48,517 nucleotides of DNA from Rossellomorea vietnamensis NBRC 101237 (GCF_001591825.1 NZ_BCVQ01000031.1:1-48517), one strand, 5' to 3'. Counted from the first letter of the stretch, positions 16,388 through 25,511 are shown. Made by a program: numbers and translations. The notes: a model not told the origin generated them from the sequence alone.

Positions 16388-16653
16388 AATCCTTCCTGAT
16401 TTGAAATGTTCCCGTAATATCCGTTACATTGAGTGAGCTGCTAAAAACCTGTCAAGAATAGGATACCGGTAATAATTAGTTGCAGCATCCAATTCATTCA
16501 GCTGTTGGAAATGTAAGTAAATCATTTAAAACATGCTTTTCTCCCTACTAGAATCAGTGGTTACTATCTTACTATAAGGAAATTGTCTTTCAAAATAGAA
16601 CAATTGATTACTAGTTACCAAGTTCTCCCGTAAATGTAACAAAAACAGGGTGG
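16388..16653. other. non-coding stretch upstream of the CAP-domain gene
   Basis: About 270 AT-rich bases with no convincing reading frame on either strand. I see no riboswitch-like or repeat structure. The promoter of the downstream gene lies at its right end. Confidence 0.4.
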
Positions 16654-16659
16654 TATGAT
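16651..16659 (+). promoter_or_regulatory. extended -10 promoter of the CAP-domain gene
   Basis: TGGTATGAT at 16651-16659 matches an extended -10 element; no good -35 is seen. It lies 49 bases before the start codon. Confidence 0.5.
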
Positions 16660-16707
16660 GAATGTGCAGCAAAGAAAAACACATTCACTAAGGAGGAATT
16701 CATTTTT

Positions 16708-17508
16708 ATGAATAAGAAAATGATGGTTTCAGCAGCAACAGCATTAACATTATTAGTAACTCCATTCGCAGCAGGTAAAGCTGATGCTGCAGCACCGTGC
16801 CCGGCACAAGATAAGGTCGCTCAAAAAGTGAACGCCTTTAAATATAATGGTAATCAAGAAGATCTAAACAAATATGTTCAAGATGTTCTCTCAAAATACC
16901 AAATCAACGGCCAAAATATAAATGTACAAGAATTACTGAATGGACAGGCTCCAAAAGCAGAGGCTGCAGCACCTGCTCCGGCTAAGGAAGCACCAAAAGC
17001 GGAAGCACCTGCACCGGCAGAAGCACCGAAAGCAGAAACACCTGCACCTAAGTCAGAAGCACCAGCTCCAGCTCCGGCTTCAAATGAGCAAAAACAACAA
17101 TCAGAGCAAGCAAGTGAACAATCTGGTCAATTAAGCCAGTTTGAACAAAAAGTAGTGGAATTGACTAACCAGGAACGTGCAAAACAAGGTCTTCCAGCTC
17201 TAAAAGTAGATGCAGAATTAAGCAAGGTAGCACGTGAGAAGTCTCGTGATATGCAAGCGAACAACTACTTCTCTCACACAAGCCCTACGTATGGTTCACC
17301 ATTCGACATGATGAAGCAGTTTGGTATCGAGTACAGCTCTGCAGGTGAAAACATCGCTATGGGTCAACAGACTCCTGAAGAAGTAGTACAGGCATGGATG
17401 AATAGTGAAGGACACCGTAAAAATATCATGAGTTCAAACTACACTCACATTGGTGTGGGATATGTAGAGAACGGTAACTACTGGACTCAACAGTTCATCG
17501 GTAAGTAA
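16708..17508 (+). CDS. secreted CAP/SCP-domain protein (YkwD-like)
   Basis: Protein of 266 residues: Sec signal peptide with cleavage near ADA-AAP (about residue 28), a small helical region to about 78, an Ala/Pro/Glu/Lys repeat linker (about 82-125, PAPAEAPKAE units), a Gln/Ser stretch, and a C-terminal CAP domain (about 145-266). CAP motifs EKVVELTNQERAKQG-type start, HTSPTYGSPFDM, GENIAMG and WMNSEGHRKNIM are visible. It resembles B. subtilis YkwD and the CAP domains of spore proteins. The linker suggests a wall-spanning secreted protein. AAGGAGGAATT is the ribosome binding site. Confidence 0.88.
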   Translation: MNKKMMVSAATALTLLVTPFAAGKADAAAPCPAQDKVAQKVNAFKYNGNQEDLNKYVQDVLSKYQINGQNINVQELLNGQAPKAEAAAPAPAKEAPKAEAPAPAEAPKAETPAPKSEAPAPAPASNEQKQQSEQASEQSGQLSQFEQKVVELTNQERAKQGLPALKVDAELSKVAREKSRDMQANNYFSHTSPTYGSPFDMMKQFGIEYSSAGENIAMGQQTPEEVVQAWMNSEGHRKNIMSSNYTHIGVGYVENGNYWTQQFIGK

Positions 17509-17522
17509 TTTCATGAACGAAA

Positions 17523-17556
17523 AGCAGTCTCTCTTTGGAGAGGCTGCTTTTTTTAG
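17523..17556 (+). terminator. terminator of the CAP-domain gene
   Basis: AAGCAGTCTCTC pairs with GAGAGGCTGCTT (one mismatch) over a TTTG loop and runs into a T tract. Confidence 0.85.
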
Positions 17557-17639
17557 TTTTCCGTAATCAAATGATGCTATACGCCTCTTTTTTTATACTA
17601 TGTTGAACGAGTTATGTAAGAGCTTAGATTTGCATTTCA

Positions 17640-17654
17640 TGATAATCATTCTTA
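17640..17654 (+). promoter_or_regulatory. candidate Fur box before the SDR gene
   Basis: TGATAATCATTCTTA matches the 7-1-7 Fur consensus (TGATAAT-N-ATTATCA) at 12 of 14 positions. It is 36 bases before the SDR start, in promoter position. Confidence 0.4.
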
Positions 17655-17689
17655 CTATTGAAATATAACGAGTACGTGGAGTGAGCTTG

Positions 17690-18466
17690 ATGAAAGAAGA
17701 TAAAGTTGTCCTGATAACGGGCGGATCAAAGGGAATCGGAAGAAAGACCGTGGAGGAATTCTCTAAACAAGGTTACACGGTCATCCTGAATTATAGAAGC
17801 GAGGATTCTTTTGTAGAAGGGTTGGTTGATGAATTAACCCAAACCTACTCCAATTCCATCATACCGGTCAAGGGGGACATTTCCGTGCCGGAAGAATGTG
17901 AACGGATGGCATCCGAAATCTGGAATAAGGTGGAGAGCGTCGATATCTTAATTCACAATGCCGGACCCTATGTTAAAGAACGAAAGTCTTTTGCCGAATA
18001 TTCCCCAGAAGAATGGAATTATATTGTGAATGGGAATTTAAATAGTGTATTTTACTTATCCAGGTTATTGATTCCAAAGATGCGTGAAAAGCAATGGGGA
18101 AGAATCATCACATTTGGATATGACAGGGTCGAATCAGCACCGGGCTGGATTTATCGTTCTGCCTTCGCTGCTGCGAAAGCGGGACTCGCTTCCTTCACAA
18201 AAACGATTTCAATCGAAGAAGCAGAAAACGGCATAACGGCAAATATGGTCTGCCCAGGTGACATAGTAGGTGATTGGAAAGAGGGCGAAATCAGCAAGGC
18301 CAAAGAACAATATGATCCACATACACCGATTGGCCGACCCGGAACAGGGGAGGATTTGGCGAGGATCATTTCGTTCCTGTGTCAGGAAGAATCCGATTTC
18401 ATTACCGGTTCCATCATTCCCGTTACAGGTGGTAAGGATGTTCTAGGAAAGGTATTTCATCAATAG
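17690..18466 (+). CDS. short-chain dehydrogenase/reductase-like protein, atypical active site
   Basis: Protein of 258 residues with the SDR Rossmann fold: TGGSKGIGR cofactor loop near 12-20, NAGPY, and PLGRPG-like TPIGRPGTGEDLA. The catalytic YxxxK reads FAAAK (SAFAAAKAGL), and the Ser usually 13 residues before the Tyr is also absent (RIITFGYDRV). Lys is kept. A Tyr four residues before the Phe (IYRSAF) might substitute, giving YxxxxxxxK. NAD(P) binding is likely; classic SDR catalysis is uncertain. ATG at 17690 follows GTGGAGTGA; GTG at 17681 overlaps the site. A Fur-box-like sequence precedes it. Confidence 0.8.
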   Translation: MKEDKVVLITGGSKGIGRKTVEEFSKQGYTVILNYRSEDSFVEGLVDELTQTYSNSIIPVKGDISVPEECERMASEIWNKVESVDILIHNAGPYVKERKSFAEYSPEEWNYIVNGNLNSVFYLSRLLIPKMREKQWGRIITFGYDRVESAPGWIYRSAFAAAKAGLASFTKTISIEEAENGITANMVCPGDIVGDWKEGEISKAKEQYDPHTPIGRPGTGEDLARIISFLCQEESDFITGSIIPVTGGKDVLGKVFHQ

Positions 18467-18500
18467 AGAGCAACGGCAGATGAAGTCCGTTGCTCTTTCA
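18467..18500. terminator. hairpin between SDR and MATE genes
   Basis: AGAGCAACGG (18467-18476) pairs with CCGTTGCTCT (18487-18496). The following T run is short. It lies between convergent genes. Confidence 0.65.
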
Positions 18501-18509
18501 GTCAGTATT

Positions 18510-19868
18510 CTAATGACTATATTGTTGTCTATATTTCTTTTGTATAAATAGGAGCCGACCCGACAATGTGATGGCGCCTGCCGTTAAGCCGGAAGTAAGC
18601 CCAAGCCAGTAGCCGTATGGACCAAAAGTAGTGTAGTTAGCAAGGATATAACCCAATGGAAGGCCAATCACCCAATACGATACAAGAGCCATGATGAAGG
18701 TGATATTGACATCCTTATATCCTCTAAGGGCACCTTGGACAGGGGCTTGTATCGCGTCTGAAAGCTGGAAGAAAACGGCATACAATAAAAAGTGAGCCGT
18801 TAATTCTAATACATACGCATCATCCGAGTACAGATAGGCGATTTCAGAACGGAAGACGAGTAATATGATCCCATATATGACCGCTAACAGCAATGCAAAG
18901 CTGACGCCCATCCAGCTGTAAACCTTTGCATCCCGAAGCCTCTTGGCACCGACCTCAAAGCCTACGACGATGGTCAAGGCCATGGAAATGCTTAAAGGGA
19001 TCATATAGAGGAAGGAAGCAAAATTGATCGCTGCCTGGTGAGCAGCAATGACCACTGTATCGTAATTGCTCATCAACAAAGTAACAGCTGAAAAAATACT
19101 TACTTCGAAGAAAATGGATAAACCAATCGGTACCCCGATCACGAAGATTTCTTTCCACTTAGCAAGGTCAGGCTTATGGATGGTACGGAAAATCGTATAT
19201 TGGCTAAAAGGCCCCTTCGTATGGACGACCCAGAAGGCGATGAGTGTAATGAGCCAATAGGTGATGGCAGAGGCAACACCTGCACCCACCCCTCCAAGTG
19301 CAGGGAGTCCCAACTTACCAAAAATAAGAAGATAATTGAACACGACATTTATCGGCAGTGACATGAGAGTAATGAACATAGTCACCCTCGTCATCCCAAG
19401 GGCGTCGATGAATGATCTTAATACATTATAGATGAATAAGGGAATCATTCCGAACGAGAGGGCAATGAGATACTCCTTCGCCACCATACGGACTTCAGGT
19501 TCTATATTCATACCATTTAATATCGGATTGAGGGCGAGTCCCCCAGTCACCATGACGATAAGGGATAAAGCGATGGCTGCATACACACCTTGTAACACGG
19601 TATGGGGAACTTCTTTTTTATTGCCGCGTCCATTCAATTGGGCGACGATGGGCGTCACGGCCAAAAGGATCCCGCTTAATCCTGTGAAGACGGGTACCCA
19701 AAGGGAAGAGCCGATGGCGACACCTGCCAGATCAATGGGAGAGTATTTCCCTGACATGATCGTGTCGAAGAAATTCATGGCAAACATCCCTAGCTGCGTG
19801 ACTAGGATGGGGATGAGTATGATGGATAGCTGTTTGATCTTATCTTTCATTGTATGAGTTTCTCTCAT
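18510..19868 (-). CDS. MATE family efflux transporter (NorM/YojI-like)
   Basis: Protein of 452 residues with 12 membrane helices and the two-fold MATE repeat; helix 1 has ILVTQLGMFAMNFFDTIMSG and the first half GVAIGSSLWVPVFTGLSGIL. It should export cationic drugs or metabolites using Na+ or H+. Length equals that of B. subtilis NorM/YojI as I recall. ATG at 19868 follows AGGAGG with a 10-base spacer. An internal ATG six codons later is possible. Transcribed alone on the minus strand, divergent from the carotenoid operon. Confidence 0.9.
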   Translation of the reverse strand: MRETHTMKDKIKQLSIILIPILVTQLGMFAMNFFDTIMSGKYSPIDLAGVAIGSSLWVPVFTGLSGILLAVTPIVAQLNGRGNKKEVPHTVLQGVYAAIALSLIVMVTGGLALNPILNGMNIEPEVRMVAKEYLIALSFGMIPLFIYNVLRSFIDALGMTRVTMFITLMSLPINVVFNYLLIFGKLGLPALGGVGAGVASAITYWLITLIAFWVVHTKGPFSQYTIFRTIHKPDLAKWKEIFVIGVPIGLSIFFEVSIFSAVTLLMSNYDTVVIAAHQAAINFASFLYMIPLSISMALTIVVGFEVGAKRLRDAKVYSWMGVSFALLLAVIYGIILLVFRSEIAYLYSDDAYVLELTAHFLLYAVFFQLSDAIQAPVQGALRGYKDVNITFIMALVSYWVIGLPLGYILANYTTFGPYGYWLGLTSGLTAGAITLSGRLLFIQKKYRQQYSH

Positions 19869-20016
19869 TGAACGTACTCCTCCTGAATGGCTTCAGATAC
19901 AGCATGGTGATTTCACTATCATACTGTACCATATTTTCCTGTGGATAGAGAGTGAAATATGCTTAACAAACGAGTACTCAAGATGAATGAGGAAAAACAC
20001 CCTATGGGAGGAAAGA

Positions 20017-20784
20017 ATGACTAAACATTGGCAGGACTGGATTTGGATAGTGTTTATTATATGGTATGGGGTGGGGATCATCCTGGTTTCTCTCGACTTG
20101 CTGCCTCCGTCCATGCATTGGGCAAATGCCATTTTTTTATATTTAGCAGGGGTATTGGCCATTCTTTATGCCATGAAGAGGCTAGGGACCCGGCCCGGAC
20201 TGATCATTTCTTTAGGCATCATGCTGCTTACGATTATCGCCGAGAGTTTAGGTGTCCATTACGGTCTGATATTCGGGTCCTATCATTATGAAAGGGATTT
20301 TGGGTTTCAATTATTCGGAGTGCCGGTGACAATCGGCTTCGCCTGGGTCATGGTGGTGTTCACCAGCATGTCACATTATGAGTTCCTCTTGCACAGGAAG
20401 AAGACAGTCAGGGGAATGTTAGTCTATAGCACAGTGACCTCTCTGTTAGCGGTGACAATGGATTTGATCATCGATCCCGTTGCCTTTAAAGGCAGGGAAT
20501 ACTGGATATGGGATCAAGGGGGAGCGTATTATGATATCCCCGTACAAAACTTCCTGGGATGGTTTTTTGTTTCATTTTTCATCCAATGCTTCCTGTATGT
20601 ATGGATGGAGCGTGAAGGTTTCACTACCAAATGGAGCGGCCGGATGAGGAAGCTATACCTCCTTGTGATCTTGATGTTTATGGTAACGGCTATGGTGGAA
20701 GGGCTATGGATTGCGGTTCTTGTCACTTCGTCATTTTACACGGCATCTCTTATTCTCAGAACACGATTGGAGAAGGTAGCATGA
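20017..20784 (+). CDS. carotenoid biosynthesis protein, CruF family (DUF422)
   Basis: Polytopic protein of 255 residues with about seven membrane helices. IAESLGVHYGLIFGSYHY, then DLIIDPVAFKGREYWIWDQGGAYYDIPVQNFLGWF are the conserved blocks of the CruF/DUF422 family; CruF in other bacteria is a carotenoid 1',2'-hydratase. Here the substrate is likely a C30 acyclic carotenoid, by its partners. ATG at 20017 follows GGGAGGAAAG; an upstream in-frame ATG at 19987 lacks a site. It is the first gene of a four-gene unit, with an ATGA overlap to the next gene. The family is clear and the exact reaction is not. Confidence 0.8.
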   Translation: MTKHWQDWIWIVFIIWYGVGIILVSLDLLPPSMHWANAIFLYLAGVLAILYAMKRLGTRPGLIISLGIMLLTIIAESLGVHYGLIFGSYHYERDFGFQLFGVPVTIGFAWVMVVFTSMSHYEFLLHRKKTVRGMLVYSTVTSLLAVTMDLIIDPVAFKGREYWIWDQGGAYYDIPVQNFLGWFFVSFFIQCFLYVWMEREGFTTKWSGRMRKLYLLVILMFMVTAMVEGLWIAVLVTSSFYTASLILRTRLEKVA

Positions 20785-21497
20785 TTGAACCGAAAAAAAG
20801 TAAGAGATTTCAACAACTGCTGTCGGGCTATCTTACTTACCAGCTCAAGAAGCATTTTTATCGTGTGTGGATCGAAGACCAGCGAGATTCGTTTCAACAG
20901 GGTTCAGGTCACCTGGTACTTGCCAATCATTCAAGCTGGTGGGATGGATTGATGGTCTTTTACTTAAATCATCATGTCATAAAAGAAGACAGCTTCGCCA
21001 TGATGAGTCAGAAAGGAATGGAGGATTTCCCCTTCTTTCGGAAAATCGGCGCATTCTCTGTCAATCCACATTCTCCGAAAGACCTCATCACTTCTTTGAA
21101 ATTCGCTGAGAAGTGTTTACAAGAGAAGAAAACGGTTTGGATCTTTCCTCAAGGGAAGGAAGAGCATCTTGAAAAGAGACCCTTACCCTTTATGAGTGGA
21201 CCGGGTTATTTGTACGAGCGGAATGCGGAGATCATGGTCACGATGGTGACATTTTATTATACCTTTCGTCATGATCAAAGACCCGAGTTGTTCATCCGGA
21301 TTGGCCGGGAAGACTTGGATACAAGTCAGCTTTCAACACGGGAAGAGATGACAGGGCACTTAAGAATGGGTATGGAAACGAGGCTTGATGGCTTGAAGAA
21401 GGATATCATTCATGAAAACATATCCTCATTTGAATTGTTACTTAAAGGATTTCCGACTAATAGTGAATGGTTGAGCTTTTGGAAGAGAAGAAAGTAG
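20781..21497 (+). CDS. lysophospholipid-type acyltransferase of the carotenoid operon
   Basis: Protein of 238 residues from the PlsC-like acyltransferase superfamily. The catalytic HX4D motif is NHSSWWDG at about 46-53, and FPQGKEE around residue 120 is the second acyltransferase block. In C30 carotenoid pathways an acyltransferase adds a fatty acid to the glycosylated carotenoid, and the next gene encodes a glycosyltransferase, so this role is inferred. The start ATG overlaps the CruF stop (ATGA). Much of an upstream in-frame extension is a shadow of CruF. Confidence 0.8.
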   Translation: MIEPKKSKRFQQLLSGYLTYQLKKHFYRVWIEDQRDSFQQGSGHLVLANHSSWWDGLMVFYLNHHVIKEDSFAMMSQKGMEDFPFFRKIGAFSVNPHSPKDLITSLKFAEKCLQEKKTVWIFPQGKEEHLEKRPLPFMSGPGYLYERNAEIMVTMVTFYYTFRHDQRPELFIRIGREDLDTSQLSTREEMTGHLRMGMETRLDGLKKDIIHENISSFELLLKGFPTNSEWLSFWKRRK

Positions 21498-21510
21498 GGG
21501 TTGAAAGAAA

Positions 21511-22605
21511 ATGATGTATTATATACTGATCACCTTCCTATTTGTACTGGCTACGATAATCAATCTGCTCTTTTTACCAAAGCTATCCCGTAAGTCGACT
21601 GTAAATGACTTGGTTTCCGTACTGGTACCAATGAGGAACGAGGAAAGGAATGTAAAAGGGCTGATCGAAAGCATCAAACGAATCACCCATTCCCCCGTGG
21701 AATTTATCATATTGGATGATGCGTCTACTGATCGTACAAGGGAGCTCCTTACACGCTTAACGAAAGACGATCCCCGTTTCAGGATCATCGATGGAAAGCC
21801 CCTCCCAAAAGGATGGGTGGGAAAGGTCCATGCCTGCGACGAGCTAAGCCGGCATGCCTCAGGTTCGTATTATTTTTATCTGGACGCCGATGTGAGGGTT
21901 TCTCCATCCATCATCGAGAAAGTATTATTCCAAATGGAACAATATGATTCGGGGCTTGTAACGGGATTTCCCCGATTTCCCTTACCGACCTTCCTTAGTA
22001 AAATGCTCGTACCGTTCCAGCACTTTCTCGTCTATTTTCATCTTCCCCTCGCTGTGGCAAATCATACGACCAGAAGTGCATTCACGGCTGCTCATGGAGC
22101 ATTTATGTTTTTCAAAAGGGAAGCGTACAACGATTGCGGAGGACATGAGGCTGTTAAGTCGTCCCTCCTGGAGGATGTTCACCTTTCAAGGAAAGTAAAG
22201 GAAAACGGGTGGAGGGTGACACTTGTCAATAATAGCTTTGACGTGACCTGTCACATGTATGAAACGAATAAGGAAGTATGGGAAGGATTTTTGAAGAATA
22301 TCTATGTAGGCACGGGAAGAAGTCCGATATCAGTTATCCTTCTTTCCCTGTTTTATTCCATTTTCTTCATCCTTCCTCTGCCTTTAGCCCTTTACGGGTT
22401 GATGTCGGGTGAGTTCGGGTACGTTCTTCCCCTGTTGGGAATATGGGTACAAACATTCATGATCGACATCGCCTCCAATCAATCAAAGTGGCATTTTCTA
22501 TTGATTCCTTTCGCTTCCGTCTTCTTTATCTTCATCATGTGGGCGTCTATGGTGAGGGGAATGAAAAATCAGGGATACATGTGGAAAGGAAGGACCTATT
22601 CATGA
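21511..22605 (+). CDS. family 2 glycosyltransferase (CrtQ-like)
   Basis: Protein of 364 residues: N-terminal membrane helix, a GT-A domain with LVPMRNEERNVKGLIES, the nucleotide-binding DDASTDRT and the metal-binding DADVRVS, acceptor region with LLEDVHLSRKVKENGWRV (the ED motif), and two or three C-terminal helices. It resembles CrtQ, which glycosylates 4,4'-diaponeurosporenoate in staphyloxanthin-type pathways. It lies 13 bases after the acyltransferase gene and overlaps the desaturase gene by ATGA. Donor and acceptor are inferred from context. Confidence 0.85.
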   Translation: MMYYILITFLFVLATIINLLFLPKLSRKSTVNDLVSVLVPMRNEERNVKGLIESIKRITHSPVEFIILDDASTDRTRELLTRLTKDDPRFRIIDGKPLPKGWVGKVHACDELSRHASGSYYFYLDADVRVSPSIIEKVLFQMEQYDSGLVTGFPRFPLPTFLSKMLVPFQHFLVYFHLPLAVANHTTRSAFTAAHGAFMFFKREAYNDCGGHEAVKSSLLEDVHLSRKVKENGWRVTLVNNSFDVTCHMYETNKEVWEGFLKNIYVGTGRSPISVILLSLFYSIFFILPLPLALYGLMSGEFGYVLPLLGIWVQTFMIDIASNQSKWHFLLIPFASVFFIFIMWASMVRGMKNQGYMWKGRTYS

Positions 22606-24089
22606 AGAATATCATCATCATTGGCAGCGGATTAGGGGGATTGTCAGCAGCGATATCCCTTCAAAGTAAAGGATATCATGTTACGGTCGTAGATCAGAAC
22701 CAGCACCCGGGAGGGAAAATGATGCGCGTTGAAATAGACGGCTACTCCTTTGATTTCGGCCCGAACACGATTACGATGCCTCACGTCTTTCAATCAGTGA
22801 TCAATGATGCAGGAGGGGACTCCTCCCGTTATTTTGAGTTTGAAAGACTCGTAAAACATACGAAAAACATTTTTCCGGATGGAAGGATCCTCTATCAATC
22901 AGCCGACCCCGAAGAAATGGTGAACGAACTTAAAGGGATCGATCCCTATGGTGCAGATCGATATTCAGAGTATTTAAAAGAGGTAGAAAAACTTTATACA
23001 TTGGCTGAGAAAGGGTTTTTTTACCGGGTATTTGGTTCTTGGAGGGATTATCTGTCACCAAGTCTTTCCTATAGCTTTATGAAGGTCCGACCCTTTGAGA
23101 AAATGGACCATTTTCATAGAAGGTTCTTTCAGGATGAAGAAGTGTTGAAGGTGTTCAATCGGTATGCGACGTATATTGGCTCATCACCTTATGAGTGCCC
23201 TGCCACCTTTTCATTGATCGGTCATCTTGAGATGAAAGATGGGGTGTATTATACAAAGGGCGGGAACCCAAGGATTGCGGAAGGGTTTAATTCTTTCTTC
23301 CAGGAACTCGGGGGAAGAATACGTCTCGGAGTCCGAATGAAAGAGATCGTGGTGAAGGGGAAAAGGGCAGTCGGTGTGACAACAGAAGATGGAGAATTTC
23401 TTCCTGCTGACGACGTGATCGTAAATGGGGATTTTATCACGGCTACGAAAGAATTGATAGAGGAGGGAGATCGACCGAGTCATCCTGACGGGAAGCTTGA
23501 TTCCTATGAACCATCGATTTCGGCTTTCGTGATATTAGCGGGTCTCAGAACCTTCCAGGAATCCATTCATCATCATCAGGTTTATTTCACAGGGGATTAT
23601 CATAAGGAATTCACAGAAATATTCTCAGAAAAGAAGCTTCCGAGTGATCCAACGATCTATATCAGCCACTCGGCAGCGACAGATCCAAGCGTCACAAAGG
23701 GAAGTAATTTATTCATCCTTGTCAATGCACCGGCCATAGAATTGACAGATAAAGAAGTTCAGTCGTATAAAGAGAAGATTTATCATACATTAGAAGAAAA
23801 GGGACTGGCCATAAAGGACTCTCTGGAAGTGGAGAAGATCTACACACCGGACACCATAAAACATAAATTCTCTGCCTATAAAGGATCTCTTTACGGCCTG
23901 GCCTCCCACCGTATGACCGAAGCATTTCTTCGTCCTTCCAATGTCAGCAAGGATATCCATCACCTTTTCTACACGGGTGGAACGACACATCCCGGGGGCG
24001 GATCCCCGATGGTGACGATAAGTGGAAGAAATGTAGCCAATTATATTATAAAAAGGGATGGGGGCGATACACCCCTGTCATTCTCGTGA
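22602..24089 (+). CDS. carotenoid desaturase/oxygenase, CrtN/CrtP (CrtNb) family
   Basis: FAD-dependent amine-oxidase-fold protein of 495 residues. The dinucleotide-binding motif is GSGLGGLSAAISLQ at about 8-21, continuing to HPGGKMMR and DFGPNTITMP. Near the C-terminus GGTTHPGGGSPMV is the carotenoid-desaturase signature. Members either desaturate dehydrosqualene (CrtN) or oxidise the terminal methyl to aldehyde or acid (CrtP/CrtNb). With a glycosyltransferase and acyltransferase beside it, the oxidase role is more likely, but I cannot decide. The ATG at 22602 overlaps the preceding stop. Confidence 0.85.
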   Translation: MKNIIIIGSGLGGLSAAISLQSKGYHVTVVDQNQHPGGKMMRVEIDGYSFDFGPNTITMPHVFQSVINDAGGDSSRYFEFERLVKHTKNIFPDGRILYQSADPEEMVNELKGIDPYGADRYSEYLKEVEKLYTLAEKGFFYRVFGSWRDYLSPSLSYSFMKVRPFEKMDHFHRRFFQDEEVLKVFNRYATYIGSSPYECPATFSLIGHLEMKDGVYYTKGGNPRIAEGFNSFFQELGGRIRLGVRMKEIVVKGKRAVGVTTEDGEFLPADDVIVNGDFITATKELIEEGDRPSHPDGKLDSYEPSISAFVILAGLRTFQESIHHHQVYFTGDYHKEFTEIFSEKKLPSDPTIYISHSAATDPSVTKGSNLFILVNAPAIELTDKEVQSYKEKIYHTLEEKGLAIKDSLEVEKIYTPDTIKHKFSAYKGSLYGLASHRMTEAFLRPSNVSKDIHHLFYTGGTTHPGGGSPMVTISGRNVANYIIKRDGGDTPLSFS

Positions 24090-24091
24090 AA

Positions 24092-24130
24092 GAGTCCCTT
24101 CATTCATTGCGAAAAGGGTCTCGTTTCTTT
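24092..24130 (+). terminator. terminator of the carotenoid operon
   Basis: GAGTCCCTT (24092-24100) pairs with AAGGGTCTC (24114-24122) with one mismatch, followed by a T-rich run. Confidence 0.55.
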
Positions 24131-24228
24131 TTGTCAAATTTTCGTAGTTCTATCCCGCTTCTATTTTTGGTAAAGTGTATAATGGTTAGAGAGAAGGAAA
24201 TTAGAATATGAGTTAGGAGTTTATACAT

Positions 24229-25299
24229 ATGAAGAAACGTATATTATTTACGGGCGGAGGATCTGCGGGCCACGTCACGGTAAATACAGCACTGATTCCA
24301 CACTTTGAAAAAGAAGGTTGGGACATAACGTATATAGGTTCGGAAGATGGCATAGAAAAGGAAATCATCACTGAACAATTTCCCCATATCCCTTACAAAA
24401 GTATTTCCAGCGGCAAGCTGAGGAGATATTTTTCCTGGAAAAACTTTTCAGATCCGTTTCGAGTGATGAAAGGCGTGTTTGACGCATTATCCGTCATCAG
24501 GAAAACGAAGCCGGACATCATCTTTTCCAAAGGGGGATTCGTTTCCGTCCCGGTCGTGATGGCCGCAAAGATGGCGAAAGTCCCTGTAGCGATCCATGAG
24601 TCCGATGTGACCCCGGGACTTGCCAATAAATTAGCCGTCCCATTCGCAACTAAAATTTTCACCACCTTCCCTGAAACGGTTCAATCCCTTCCGAGTGAAA
24701 AATCTATATGCGCAGGAGCCATCATCCGCGAGGAATTATTCACGGGTGATGCCCGTGAAGGGAAGAGATTAACCGGTTATTATGAGGATAAACCCGTTCT
24801 GATGATCATGGGAGGAAGTCTTGGTGCAAGAAAAATTAACGAAGCGGTAAGAGGGAATCTGGAGGAGCTGCTGACTGCCTTTCAAATCATTCATATTTGC
24901 GGGAAAGGCAATGTGGATGAAAGCCTCGTACAAAAAGGGTATCGTCAATACGAATTCATCAAGGGTGAACTGCCTCATTACCTGGCGATGACAGATTTCG
25001 TGATTTCCCGTGCCGGTTCGAACTCAATCTTTGAATTCCTGGCACTAAAGAAACCGATGTTATTGATCCCCCTCTCCAGGGAAGCGAGCCGTGGGGACCA
25101 AATCCTCAATGCCAACAGTTTCGTGAAACACGGTTATGCGATAAAGCTGGAAGAAGAAGAACTGGACGAAAAGAGCTTCTTGGACCGTGTCAATGAGCTT
25201 AAGTCAAATCGCGACACAATGATCCGTAATATGGAAAAAGGTGAAAAAGCCTACACCATCCAGGATATGTATGAGGTGCTTTCCTCCATGTCCAGATAA
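24229..25299 (+). CDS. MurG-like UDP-N-acetylglucosamine transferase (second-type MurG)
   Basis: GT-B enzyme of 356 residues with the MurG N-terminal loop [36 protein letters not shown], the [10 protein letters not shown] loop, and [23 protein letters not shown] in the UDP-GlcNAc site. Canonical MurG has HEQN..PG and SRAGA.T..E, so this is the divergent type that some Bacillus carry in addition to the dcw-cluster MurG. It probably transfers GlcNAc to lipid I, or a related lipid acceptor. It stands alone, not with mur or fts genes. Only a -10-like TATAAT (24178-24183) is seen upstream. Confidence 0.85.
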   Translation: MKKRILFTGGGSAGHVTVNTALIPHFEKEGWDITYIGSEDGIEKEIITEQFPHIPYKSISSGKLRRYFSWKNFSDPFRVMKGVFDALSVIRKTKPDIIFSKGGFVSVPVVMAAKMAKVPVAIHESDVTPGLANKLAVPFATKIFTTFPETVQSLPSEKSICAGAIIREELFTGDAREGKRLTGYYEDKPVLMIMGGSLGARKINEAVRGNLEELLTAFQIIHICGKGNVDESLVQKGYRQYEFIKGELPHYLAMTDFVISRAGSNSIFEFLALKKPMLLIPLSREASRGDQILNANSFVKHGYAIKLEEEELDEKSFLDRVNELKSNRDTMIRNMEKGEKAYTIQDMYEVLSSMSR

Positions 25300-25359
25300 A
25301 GAGTCATTGTACTCCCCCTCAAGCATATAGTATACAAATGGTTGAAGGGGAGAAGTGGA

Positions 25360-25509
25360 ATGGCGTATCAATATTCAAAAGGATGGTACCTTCAAGAGCT
25401 TAAAAAGATGGGGATCAATCATCACCCATTAGAAAAAAGAAAATTGGAGAACTATAAAACATTCGTGGTAAGAAACCTGTACTTCGAAAAAATAGCTAAA
25501 CAGAAATAA
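25360..25509 (+). CDS. DUF2639 family small protein (YflJ-like)
   Basis: Protein of 49 residues, MAYQYSKGWYLQELKKMGIN..., with HHPLEKRKLENYKTFVVRNLY. This fits my memory of B. subtilis YflJ and the DUF2639 family, a small basic protein of unknown role. GAAGGGGAGAAGTGG lies ahead of the ATG, and a terminator follows directly. It is a single-gene unit in a stretch otherwise empty of genes. Confidence 0.7.
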   Translation: MAYQYSKGWYLQELKKMGINHHPLEKRKLENYKTFVVRNLYFEKIAKQK

Positions 25510-25511
25510 AA

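Noticed and set aside
16960..17095. Possible tandem DNA repeat array
   Set aside because: The repetition is the Ala/Pro/Glu/Lys-coding linker of the CAP-domain protein, not a separate element.
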